In this document: positions 12,454-22,938 of the stretch, one piece after another | How positions within the stretch are numbered: the first letter of the stretch is position 1 | Layout: each line of letters opens with the position of its first letter | The notes under the pieces: generated by a model | The model's database searches: none | What the model saw: the letters and a program-made list of their open reading frames with translations, nothing else | What the model was told of the DNA's origin: nothing | Made by a program: the position numbers and the translations under genes | DNA from: Zarea fungicola | Taxonomy: Eukaryota > Ascomycota > Sordariomycetes > Hypocreales > Cordycipitaceae | NCBI GenBank assembly: GCA_900169235.1 | Contig: FWCC01000060.1 | Span: forward strand, 186,001-250,000 | DNA length: 64,000 bases | Reading direction: 5' to 3'

Positions 12454-12489
12454 ATGAGGCCCTTTAAGGTTTCCTCTTAAATGCCTTGA
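12454..12489 (+). promoter_or_regulatory. Two tandem tiny upstream ORFs in the permease leader
   Basis: An ATG at 12454 opens an 8-codon frame ending TAA at 12480, and the next three bases (12481) are another ATG followed by one codon and TGA. They lie ~290 bases before the main ATG. They matter only if transcription starts upstream of 12454 and the leader is not spliced. Confidence 0.3.
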
Positions 12490-12772
12490 GTCTCCTCCAC
12501 CTCTAAGCATTTCATCTTGTTCCGTCCATTTCCCAAGCATTTACCTAACTTGGTCAACCAAAGGCCTTGCCTCTATCACATCGGGCAAGATACTCACTAC
12601 AATATTGCAGGTCCTGCAATAAGCTATTCCCACTTAGACCAGCAATTGTCGACGATATTTCTTTGGATACTGGGAAACCGACATCGACCAAAAACCAGCA
12701 TTGGTCCTTGAGACCTCAATACTACACGCCTTTCATCCATTTCTGGTCCTACCGAACCCAAATACACACATC

Positions 12773-14447
12773 ATGTCATACGCACATATTGGCGCTCCGG
12801 TGCCTTTTAACGGTACCGATGATCTTACCGGTGGCGACTCGAGTAAGTAATTTGGAGCTAGAAATCTATCTCGAGAAAAGGGACAGAACAAAAAGAAGAA
12901 AACCGCCAAAATGCTGACAGACGAAACCGACTGTAGCTGTCATAAACCTTAACCAATGGTACCAATCTGGCGACCAGGCTTTCATTCTCGTCTCATCGTG
13001 TCTGGTACTCCTCATGGTGCCCGGTATCGCCTTTCTCTACTCGGGGCTCGCCCGCCGCAAGTCTGCCCTCTCTATGCTTTGGGTTGTCATGATGTCCTTT
13101 AGTGTCATCGTCTTCCAGTGGTATTTTTGGGGCTTCTCCCTTGCGTTCTCCCCGACCTCGAGCAACGGTTTCATCGGCAACATGCACCATTTCGGCCTCC
13201 GCAAAGTCTGGGCTGCGCCGTCTCTGGGCTCCCCGCTCATCCCAGCCCTACTCTACTCCTTCTACCAGATGATGTTCTGCGCCGTCACCGCCTCTCTCAC
13301 CGTGGGTGCCGTCGCCGAGCGCGGCCGCGTCGTGCCCAGCATGGTCTTCACCTTCTTCTGGGCCACTCTCGTATACTGCCCGCTGGCGTACTGGGTGTGG
13401 AACCCCGACGGTTGGTGTGTCAAGCACGGCGTGATTGACTACGCGGGCGGCGTCCCCGTCGAGATTGGCTCCGGCGTCTCCGCGCTGGCGTACTCGTGGG
13501 TGCTTGGCCGCCGCAACGAGCGCATGATGATGAACTTTCGGCCGCACAACATCTCCCTCATCACCCTCGGCACGATCCTGCTCTGGTTCGGCTGGCTGGG
13601 CTTCAACGGCGGCTCCGCGTTTGGTGCCAACCTGCGCGCCGTCATGGCGTGCTGGAACTCGTGCCTCACAGCCATGTTCGCCGCCATGACCTGGTGCCTC
13701 CTCGACTTCCGCCTCGCCCGGAAATGGTCCATGGTCGGCTGGTGCTCTGGCACCATCTCCGGCCTTGTCGCTGCTACCCCGGCCTCGGGCTTCATCGACC
13801 CTTGGGCCAGCATCATCCTCGGCGTCGTCGCGGGCGTGTGCTGTAACTTTGGCACCAAGATCAAGTTCCTGGTCGGCATCGACGACTCCCTCGATGTCTT
13901 TGCTGAGCACGGCATCGGCGGCATGGTCGGCCTCCTCTTCAACGCCTTCTTCGCCAGCAAGGACATCATTGGCCTCGACGGCGTCAACTCGGGCGCCATC
14001 GGCGGCTTCCTGGACCACCGCTTCAACCTCATCGGCTGGCAGATCGTGGCCATTGTGACGGGCTCCGCATACGCGTTTGTCATGTCCGCCGTCATTGCCA
14101 AGATCATCGACTTCGTCCCCGGTCTCAAGTTGCGTGCCTCGGAAGAGGCGGAGCTGCTCGGCATGGATGACGACCAGCACGGCGAGTTTTCGTACGACTA
14201 CGTCGAGGTCCGCCGCGACTTTTTGGCGTGGAGCCCGCATACCGGGGAGCCGGCCGCGGAGGGTACCACGATTGAGCCCCAGCATGGTATTCAGGAGCAC
14301 GCGAGCATGATTCGCCCCGCGAGCTCGTCGCTGGGCATGGTCGAGGAAAAGAGATCGTCACCTTCGTCACTGCGTGATCACAGTGACAGGGAAGAGGCCA
14401 TTGCGGAGGTGGAGGTGCCAGCTTCTATACAGGAGAAGCGAGATTAA
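12773..14447 (+). CDS. mep: Ammonium permease of the Mep/Amt/Rh family (Mep1-type)
   Basis: Two exons (12773-12842, 12937-14447) with a 94-nt intron (GTAAGT...TGTAG) give about 526 residues and eleven membrane helices, as is usual for Mep proteins. It moves ammonium into the cell across the plasma membrane as a trimer. Signatures seen are GLARRKSALS, the FQWYFWGFSLAFS helix, the D-Y-A-G-G block and a W-F-G-W-L-G-F-N-G-G core. The second twin-His residue is present (AEHGIGG, H338), but the first is Glu (PVEIGSG, E189). Yeast Mep1 and Mep3 have this Glu while Mep2 has His, so this is the high-flux Mep1/3 type rather than a Mep2-type sensor. The C-tail is hydrophilic. Third codon positions are strongly C-rich, suggesting high expression. 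Its 3' end converges on the phosphatase gene. Confidence 0.95.
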
Positions 14448-14959
14448 AGTCAACTCTCGTAAAATCCAGGCCCTTTTCGGATCTCTCGACCTTTCTCCTT
14501 TCTTTTTATCGCAACTACTATTTTTTTTTCTGGGTTCATGTCTGTCCAAGTACAGAATAAAAGTGGAAGCGGGCGTCTTGGAGCAATTTTTCTTTTTTCA
14601 ATTGCGTCAGCACTTCATTTAGAAGCTGGCAGCTATTCTCGCATATTTTCATCGGGTCAACGTTGTGTATAAAAATACCCGCTACATAGAATAAAGAGGG
14701 GTTGAAGATTCGACATATTTAAGCCAGATAACATGGCATTTTATAGTACTGTCAGTATGAAAAATAATAAAATACAAAATGATTCAAACATTATATCTCG
14801 CATTTTTCATGACATTGCTGAAAGGAAACTGGAAAATCACCCCAATATCGTACTCTTATGTATTTCGGTATGAGATTCTATACGCCAAATTCAATACTAT
14901 TACAGGATATACATAAAGAAAACCGCGTCTGTTTCTAGCAATGGAGAATGCAGAGAGAC
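14448..14959. other. Convergent 3' spacer between permease and acid phosphatase
   Basis: Both flanking genes end here. The sequence is AT-rich with T runs and ATAAA-like signals on both strands. No additional feature is visible. Confidence 0.6.
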
Positions 14960-17082
14960 TTATTGCTTGGTATTAGGCACGCCATCCGTAACCTCGCCAT
15001 AAGGCTGCTTTTCATAATCGCCAAAGCAAGCAAAAGTATACCTAGCTCTATCCGCCATGATATCCTGTATCTTAATAAATGTCTCCAGCTCGCACCAGCC
15101 ATCCCTGCGACTTACATCGCACTCGGGAAAGCTCTTGCCCAACGGCACAGTGCGCTGGTTTAGAACAAAGTGAACATACCGGGTCTCACCGCCGCGCAGG
15201 TAACCGTCCCGGTTAGGCGAGACAGGCTTTGGCGTCTTGATAATCTCCATGTCGAGGCGGGCACCAAAGGGCGTTACGTGGGAGACAGTGAAGCTATGGT
15301 CGCCGGGGAGCTCTGTCGCAGGGAGCGGGTCAGCAAACTGGGTCAGCCCAAAGGCCGTGAGGACAGAGATGATGTTGGTGTCGTGCGAAAAGTCAAAGTA
15401 CAGGCTCTGATTTAGGGGGAAGGTCTCGAGGTTGTTGTCGAGAGTGATGTTGATTTGGGAGCCGGAGTAGCCGAGGGTGTGATTCTTGAGGCGGGCCATG
15501 ACTTCTTGCTGGTAGCCAATGCCAATGGCGCGCTGTATATAATGGTTGGTGATTAGTTACGAGTCAAAATAAGATGAGGAGAGGAAACGTACGCCTGTTG
15601 GGCTGTGGAAGCCATTGGTTGACGCAAAGGATAAATCGATGGAATAGCCAAAGCCTTGCCATTCTTCATAAGTGAAGAGATCGCAAAACTTGCTGAAGCC
15701 ATATGATACTGTCTCATATGGACACATGGTCTGAGCCGCATAAACATCCGTGGCGGACCATTCGAAACCTTCAGACATGGCGTCAAATCGTGACACGGCT
15801 GATAATCATTGTCAGCAGCAATTCACACAGCAGGATTGAAAAGGACATCGTTACCGTCTTTGAGGTAGACGCTGATCCAAGTGTTTGGAGCATCATAGCC
15901 AGGTGTTTTAGTATCGGAATTAGGACAATTAAGGTAGCCGGCTAGAGAATTGTTATAGTTTTTGCCTTCAATGAGGACTTCAATTGTAGCATTGTTTCGC
16001 CTGGGAGCCTCAGTGTTAGCCAAGTGTGACTTGGTGCGGCCAACGACAATTCAACATACCACTCGAGACCGAAGAAACCGGCCAGCCAGTTTTCAGCAGA
16101 TTTGAGCATGCGATCTTGCGTCTATTTTCGCATTAGGCTATTGCCGCGATAAACCTCAAACCAGATCATAACTCACAGTTGTGCGAACAATAATTTTGCT
16201 GCTGGGGTTGTAGAGCTTGCCGTACATGTAGTTATGCAAAACACCTGCATCGCAGATTAGCCGTTTTCATTCAATCTTCTGAGGGTAATCATACTTCCGA
16301 GACCTACCAGAATCGAAAAGCTCTTGACGTCCCTTGGGCACCAGAATATCCGAGCCCAGCTCATATTTCCAATTTTGCAAGAAAGCTAACGGACCCTTAA
16401 AAGTCGCCTTGCCACCCTGATCAGCAATTTTCTTCCCAAAGCGCACCACATCCGATCCCGAGGTCGGATACCGTGACCCATGTCGCGACAGCATCTGCAC
16501 CTGCACAATCTCGGCTCCGTCCGGCAGAGGGTACTCGTCCACGCCAAATCCGGGAGATGGAAAGTACGGCGACAAAAACGCCATCATGCGAAAAATGCTC
16601 TCATTGCCACTCTTCATTCCCTCGATGGGCATCGACGTCTGCAGCGGCTCGTTGGGCACAAACGTCGCCGTCGGGTCAAAGATCCGAGTCTGGGCAAGGA
16701 ACGCCGGGGCGCCGGTCGCCGTCGGCCCTGGCCAAAGGTTCGGCGACGTGCGAAAGTATTGTGGCAGGTCCTCGGGCGGTACGGGGCAGTTGTCGTTGCG
16801 GTAGCCGTGACTGCCAAAGGCGTAAGGCAGCGAGAGGTAGAGGTTGGCGGCGACGAGAAGGACGATGATGCTGGCCATGGCAATCATGCGATAGCGACCT
16901 GCCGCAGCATGCGGCTGCTGTCCTACCATCAGCATCGGAGCCATGGGGTTCGTTTTTTGCCTCCCATCGCGTTCGTTGTGGTCGTTGGCATGGTCGTTGT
17001 GGTCATTCTCGTCTTGGTGGACGGGCGTGTAGCTCGACGAGTCAGCACGCTGGTGCTTGGGCTTGCCCGAGGAAGCGGGCAT
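14960..17082 (-). CDS. Membrane-anchored histidine acid phosphatase
   Basis: Six exons in coding order (17082-16308, 16244-16177, 16121-16060, 16000-15855, 15798-15593, 15532-14960) with introns of 55-63 nt join in frame to about 609 residues. The active-site histidine lies in RHGSRYPT (residues 200-207), and the proton-donor motif is HD at 469-470 (FSHDTNIIS), the two hallmarks of branch-2 histidine acid phosphatases, which include phytases. A His/Asp-rich cytosolic N-terminus and one hydrophobic helix (~66-86) make it a type II membrane protein rather than a plain secreted enzyme. It probably releases phosphate from organic esters at the cell surface or in the secretory pathway or vacuole. 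The Cys pairs expected in the family are partly visible. Substrate (phytate or other) cannot be told. No CACGTG lies in the immediate 0.5 kb upstream. Confidence 0.88.
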
Positions 17083-17590
17083 CTTGTGAGCAGCTCGGCC
17101 GTCGTTGGTCAGGTTCGCGTACGTGTCTTCGTTATGGATTTGATAAAAGTGAGCGTATTATAAATGCAATTATTTGATGTGGAAAGAGAAAAAGTCGCCA
17201 GACCCGATAAGAATTGTGATAATGCGACGATGGAGATCGATGGCGTAGACCTTGAGAGGTGATGTGCGACAGTGCCAAGCCAAACTGCTTCCGGTGGAGA
17301 GTCGCACTGTGCAGCTTTATTGAAGCTGCTGCACAGTATGTAGGTAGCGACTATACCATGATTCATTATAAAATATTGTGGCAAAATGCTCTAAATTCTA
17401 ATAATAATAAATAAATAAATAACTTGTAATCAATCTATCCACCAAAACTAGATTTGAAATTTCCTAAAAGAAGGCATAGGTTGTACAAACGAAACGGCGG
17501 GCCTCCATATTTCATTCTTCTACAACAACGCGGTTCGAATGCTTGAAAGAATCAATGCTATACCCACAAACTGCAAAGATCGTCGTCGTT
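17083..17590. other. Spacer between acid phosphatase and dioxygenase
   Basis: This 508-nt stretch is the acid phosphatase promoter and the 3' flank of the dioxygenase gene. On the minus strand a TATAAT-like run lies near 17157, about 75 bases before the phosphatase ATG. A direct AATAAATAAATAAATAA run lies near 17403. No gene is seen. Confidence 0.5.
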
Positions 17591-18973
17591 TTAGTTGACC
17601 TGGTCGCGCAAGGGAAAAAATCCTTCAGGCATGGGCTCAACGTGCCAGACCTTGCTGCCGGCTGCTCCAAAGGCCGCCGTCCATTCAGACTGCAGCTCTT
17701 TTGGAACAGCCCAAGCCATCTCATCATCACGGAGTCTCATGCGCACCATGTGGCGCTTCTCACTTGCCTGGGATCCATCCACAAAGCCGTCTCGGCGATG
17801 TAAAACGGTGAAATTGTTGATAAAGTGCACGTCGCCAGCCATGGTCTTCATTTCTAGCTGTGTGGCCCTGGCAATGGCTTCAATCGCATCCAGCACTTCG
17901 ATTTGGACCGGCGTGAGCTGGGGCAGTGACGCGGCACGCGGGTAGCTGGCGCTTCCCATGAGAGCAGTGCGGCCAAAGTTGATGATCATCTTTCCGTCGT
18001 GGTGCTGCAGGATTGGCCGGCAATGAAATTTGGGCCTGTCCGTGGAGGAGGAGTTCTTATTAGAAAACTGGAAGGACCTTCTCGCGAGAGAGCTCAACTT
18101 ACAATGCAAATGGCCAGTCGGAACGGGCAAGGACGCGGATCAAATCGGGGCGTGTTATGGCCAGGACGTTGTATACCGTGTGTGCGGAAGCAATGATGCA
18201 CCTGCCGCCCGATGCCGCCGTGCTCCGCGTGAGCCAGCTAATCACATCGCCGGCCTCTTCGTTGTGGAAGGTCTGCCATAATCAGTCCTCTCAGCAACAA
18301 CATGTTGTGAAAGAGTGTAGAAATAACTTACAATTGGAGCTGTAGAATGGCGGTGGTGACTGGATTTGGTAGGTGAGGAGTTGTCGGCGACAATGTGGAC
18401 TGCGAGGGTTGGTCAAAATCGAACTGTTGAAGACTGGATGTGTACACTTACCAAGCATGTTTCCTGCTTTATCCTGGCGACCGAAATGATTGCCAATATA
18501 GCGCTGAATACCGAGGTAGATGATTGTCATGTCATCAACGCTGTACTTGTTAACATCAAGACCACGAAGTAGCGCAAACCCACGACCGGCATATATTTCG
18601 CGGCGCATGAAGTCCAGCTTCTTAGCAAGCTGCTTCAAGGGAAAATTTTCCTTGTCAACCAGGTCACCATCAAGACCCAAGGCTGGTGAATAATTAGAAA
18701 CTCTCATGTTAGCCTATGGGCTACGAGAAACGTACTCTTGAAGTGACTCAACGCAGCGTCGAGTTCTTCGAGGTCCTGAGAGTCCAGCAGCACCGCATAG
18801 GTGTCAGCATCTTTGTATTGGCTTCCAGTCCAGCTCATTCTCGAGTGTAGAGCGATTGGGAATCCGTCGGGCAAAGCTGGCACAGATGTTCCCAAATCTT
18901 TGATGCCTTTCGGACACTGGAGCTGCGCGAGCGGACCGAGAGCCACATCCTGGTTAACCTTGAAAGAAGTCAT
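17591..18973 (-). CDS. TauD/TfdA-type Fe(II)/2-oxoglutarate-dependent dioxygenase
   Basis: Five exons in coding order (18973-18736, 18682-18452, 18399-18332, 18272-18103, 18035-17591) join in frame to about 383 residues; introns are 52-67 nt. The N-terminal half has the RGFALLRGLDV strand typical of fungal clavaminate synthase-like/TauD proteins. Putative iron ligands are H182 and E184 (FHNEEAGD) and H315 (FINNFTVLHRR), and a 2-oxoglutarate-binding Arg is likely among KRHMVRMRLRD. Most relatives have HxD at the first pair; here it reads HxE, which still binds iron in some members. The substrate is unknown: taurine, an amino-acid derivative or a secondary metabolite are all possible. Its neighbours (phosphatase, Zn2Cys6 regulator on the same strand) do not define a pathway. 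An ATG four codons earlier (18985) is also possible. Confidence 0.85.
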
Positions 18974-20337
18974 TCTGCTTTCCAAGAGCGATGGTCCAAG
19001 TTGTGGGTGCTGATAGTATTATAGATGAAGATAATGGAATTTGAAGAGAGTAGAAGAAGGTATTGGTTGATGCTGTCGAAATGGTTTTTCCTTTTGCAGC
19101 GTACTGACTTGTCTTTATACTGCTTGGGTCAGGATCTTCGTCATCTCTACAGCTTCAAGACTACCTCAGCTGAGCTGCCTCCTCATCTCGCTTCTCGCTC
19201 AAGAATCCACAGTAATCCGTAATTTTCGGGTAAATTTGTGCAAGTTCAAAATAACCCGGGCCAAACAGAATCACATCGCGGACTCTAGCACTCTTGGGAT
19301 GTGAAGAGGGACTGTTAAACGAGCCGTCCAGTAAAAAAGGTAACCACAGCACGTGAATCTGCAACACAAGATTCAATCACGACATCTCCGCCAAGTTTAT
19401 TGTGATACCCTTTAATGCTGCAGATCAATAGCATTGAATTAGGTGTCAGTACCATGACGATCACTGCCCCGACAGCGCAATGCTGGCTTCGGATAGCGCG
19501 ACCCGGCGATCCGACCCGGATTCTAGAATAGGTCCTCCAGATCCATGTCTACATCTTTAACCTTGTTCGTTATCTACTCCTGGAAACGGTTAAAGGCTGG
19601 GTGTGGGGTGTGGAAACTACAAGGAGAATGTAGGTGGGAAGAATGTCGACTTGTACCAGGGAGCAACTTGTGATGTCTCCCCTTTCCATTGCAAATGGAT
19701 TTTGGGACACTATCCATAACAGATGTGCGTATCATACGGGTTCGCTCGTTCCATAGGGGTCGTTTTCTATAAATCTAGGTGCAATAACGGGTAGAATTAA
19801 TGCCGGGTGTAACATGGAGTATGAAAAGAACTGCCCACCAGCTGAAGGCATGACCGTGGGCCAGACAAACCCGCAAATATCAATTTGTATTGCATGCTCG
19901 TACAGCCACGTTTCAACTGAGCGATCCAAGTTTTTGATTGGCTTATCCTGATTTTCGTTTCACTCATCGTTCCATTGTTCCATTTTTCGACTACGGGATG
20001 TGCAGGTTTCATCGTGGAAACCACGTTTGGTGAGTGCTGCACCGACCAAACGTTCGGCCCGGACCTACTCACTTGCAATTTCCGGCAGCGGCATCTCGCC
20101 TCCTTCTTTGCACAGTGAGAACGCGATACAGATATTCGAAACCAGATACTTGTGCGCTAGCACCATAATTTCTGGCCATAGTCCTGACTGTGTCAAGGTC
20201 AAAGGCCCCACGTTGTTCGTTGTTCACAGGAGCACGGCATGGCGATTACAGTTCCGTCCATGACGATAAAATACTATATTAAACAATAATTGAACTTATG
20301 GCCCCTCTTTTCCAAGTAGACCTTTCAACTTCAATTT
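18974..20337. other. Spacer between dioxygenase and Zn2Cys6 gene
   Basis: No supportable gene is seen. It contains the dioxygenase promoter at its left side and the 3' end of the regulator at its right. A CACGTG lies near 19350. Small open frames on both strands have no recognisable motifs. Confidence 0.5.
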
Positions 20338-22938
20338 CTAAGCCATCAGTCTTGGTGACCAGTTCTGTTCGAATAGCTGGGATATGTAATATTCAGGTTC
20401 ATCGTATTGGTCAGATTCTCGCAACTTCTTCCACTCGGGTTCTTTGCAAACGTTAATAAACCACACTGGCAGTTTCAAACGAATGAAGCTTTGCAAATTT
20501 ACTTACCTCGGTGCTTAGCATATCTTCGCGTCGCCCGAACAAATTCCACGTCTCTGTCGGTCAACTGCGCCAAGCCTCGCAGCTCCGCGTCGCTGCATTC
20601 GTCGGAAAAGGGGTACAGACCTTTGTTGCAATAATGAAAATACGCCAAGACAATGTTTGCGCCTTTCAATTTTTGTAAGTAAAAAAAATTTCTTGATCAA
20701 GCAAAAAAGAAAAATCACATACCCGCGTGATATTCTTTGACCTTGTCTTCGCGGGCAAACCGACGCTAGAAATACCAGTAAGACCATGCTTCAAAACACA
20801 AGATATTTTACCTGGGTGCGTTTTAGCAATTCTTACATTAATCCCATGTTTTCTGGCGTATCCTGCATCGTGAGAAATAATCATGGACGCGTTATGCAGC
20901 AGGATAAAGTCAACAAAGTATGTCACCAGCCACGTGCTATGCTTGTTCTTTTGAACAATGCGCTGCAACTGATCTAGTACTGTCTTTCGAAGTCTTGCCT
21001 GAATTTGGTGAATCATGACCAAATTGAGCTGTGCACCCAGAACTGGCGGTAGTGGAATTTTTCCAGGCGTGGGGCTGGTCTCATCCAGTATATCTGATGG
21101 CATTCCAAGAGTATCGCTTCCAACAATGAAGGTTGAGGTTGTGTTGAGTCTGGTAGATGTCCAGAGTCTCAAGGTAGCTTGTATAATCGCAGAGACTTCT
21201 GGATCAACGCCAAGCCGCTGACCGAGTCGCCAGGCTTGCAAATATGTCGCGCGCATCATTCTTGCCGACGTTCCTGTCACTCGTCTCAGCGCATCCTGGA
21301 TATTTGCATCAATATGTCGTGCAAATGATTTTCTGGCCTCGTCCAGATCTATAAGAGCAAATGGCGGTATGCTGACAGATATTTTTTGACCGTTGTAATT
21401 CCAGGTTCGCTCCAACTTGTCGCCTTTTGTAGGAACAAATGGCCGAACTCGAAGTTCCATGACATGGTCAGAATATCCTTCCGAGATGTGAATTGTCCTG
21501 GTTTCCGATGATACCCATGTGTCTATAGGGTCAGAAATCTCCTTTGACCACCGACTCGTCCATTCCAATCCGGGAACCTGGCCTGACTTGTACAATATTA
21601 TGTCTACAATTTTGTATCGCAAGCAAGGAAGCTGGCCAGTTTTGGGAAACGAAACCCTTTTGCAGGTAAGACACGCCCCATCTGGATCCTCGGGATTTTT
21701 ATCACACTATGCAATAGTCAACAGATAGCCACTTTGAATTTGGGAGTTAGCATTCTTGGCTGCTCACACGTATCCGCTGCATCCTACATCGGATGCAACA
21801 TCCAATTCTCCTGGTATGGGCTGTCTCTTGTCGAAGGCTGGGATCTGTAAATGGCCCACGTTTACCAGGACGAGGTCCGGTCCACGCATCGTCATTCAGC
21901 TGCGTATGGGCTCGAGCAATGGTGAAGTCCGAAAGTGGAATAACAGCATTTTGTGGTTCGGGGTTGAAGCGGTATGAATCTGGTAATAGCTTCGACGAGC
22001 TCATGCAAGGCTGGGGCCCATATACTTGGTCGCCATTGTATTCGTGCTGACTTGTGCCATTCAGATCGGAATATCTTTCGGCGCTGGTTTCCCACGAATC
22101 TTGGGTGGAGAGCGTACAGAAATTAGTAGAAATCACCAGAGAATTCTTTTCCGCTACATATTGTTGACTTGGATTATAGTGTTGCTCCTCAATAGCAAGA
22201 CGCTCATAGCCTGGATTATTGTTAGATTAGTCCAGCCCATGGCAAATTTAAGGCGAGTATATTTGGTCTGATGTCCATTGACATACCATCAGTTACTTGA
22301 AACGATATTGGGCTGCATGAGCATACTAATTGTCCCAATTCCATCATTTGCTTCGGGAAGGGAAACATCTGTGGCTCGGCTGATACTTGATTTGCGACGT
22401 TCCACTGCAGAAGGAATGATGCATCCTGCTCATGAACAGGGCAAGATACTGTGGGTATGTACGTGCCTAGTTGCTCGACCTCTTGGCTGTATACGGCCTC
22501 CCAGGGATTGCAAGAGAAAGGCAACGAGTGAATTCTCCGTCGTTTCAATGGCTGCTCACCGCAGGTATCTGAAATGATGCCGGGGTACCCAGGTTGCCAA
22601 AACGACGAATCGGGCACAAAACGAGGTGAGTTATCCTCTGTGGCACCGATGAGGGTATCCGCAGATACATGCGTAACGCCAGCCCTCTCCTGATAGTACC
22701 CAGGATGAAAGATGTATGAAGCTGGTGGATCCTAAACGCTTATCAATACGGGAAAGTGCAAAGCAAGAATGTAGCAGGTCCAATAGGTGTTGTAATACAA
22801 AGTGCAAAACGGAAAGTATTTAATCGCAACGCGGCCGAGAGCGGAAAGATAAAAAAAAACATGGCTAGCAGGAGTGCCATGGTGGGATAAATGTTGTAAT
22901 GCGAGAAGTTTTATACGAAAAATAGCACATCTTACCAT
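20338..22938 (-). CDS. Zn2Cys6 binuclear-cluster transcription factor with central zinc cluster
   Basis: Six exons in coding order (22938-22936, 22731-22287, 22210-21768, 21706-20719, 20662-20507, 20441-20338) give about 712 residues. The cluster is split by an intron and reads C288-x2-C291-x6-C298-x10-C309-x2-C312-x12-C325, followed by the LPCLRYKI sequence shared by a fungal regulator subgroup. It lies mid-protein rather than at the N-terminus. The C-terminal half includes a helical middle region and a block beginning ANIVLAYFHYCNKGLYPFS. The protein should bind DNA in the nucleus; targets are unknown. Two oddities: the only ATG that fits the first long exon is immediately followed by a GTAAGA donor, making a three-base coding exon; and the donor at 20718 must be GTGATT, because the better-looking GTATGT four bases earlier breaks the frame. 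The adjacent dioxygenase could be a target, but this is a guess. Confidence 0.8.

Larger units (their letters stand above)
8856..12772. other. Long gene-free region upstream of the ammonium permease
   Basis: About 3.9 kb without a supportable gene. Both strands contain only short open frames with no family resemblance. The right half (10.87-12.38 kb) is rich in GATA elements (separate entry). The last ~350 bases are pyrimidine-rich leader with two tiny upstream ORFs at 12454-12480 (8 codons) and 12481-12489 (2 codons). Confidence 0.55.

Noticed and set aside
13248..14300. Long minus-strand open frame inside the permease gene
   Set aside because: It is the antisense shadow of a C-rich coding sequence. 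The plus-strand frame is unmistakably Mep.
16480..17163. 227-codon plus-strand frame opposite the acid phosphatase
   Set aside because: It is an Arg/Gly/Val-rich shadow of the coding strand with no motif.
17591..22938. Biosynthetic gene cluster made of the dioxygenase and Zn2Cys6 gene
   Set aside because: No core synthase (PKS, NRPS, terpene cyclase) or transporter is present nearby and the neighbours are unrelated housekeeping genes.
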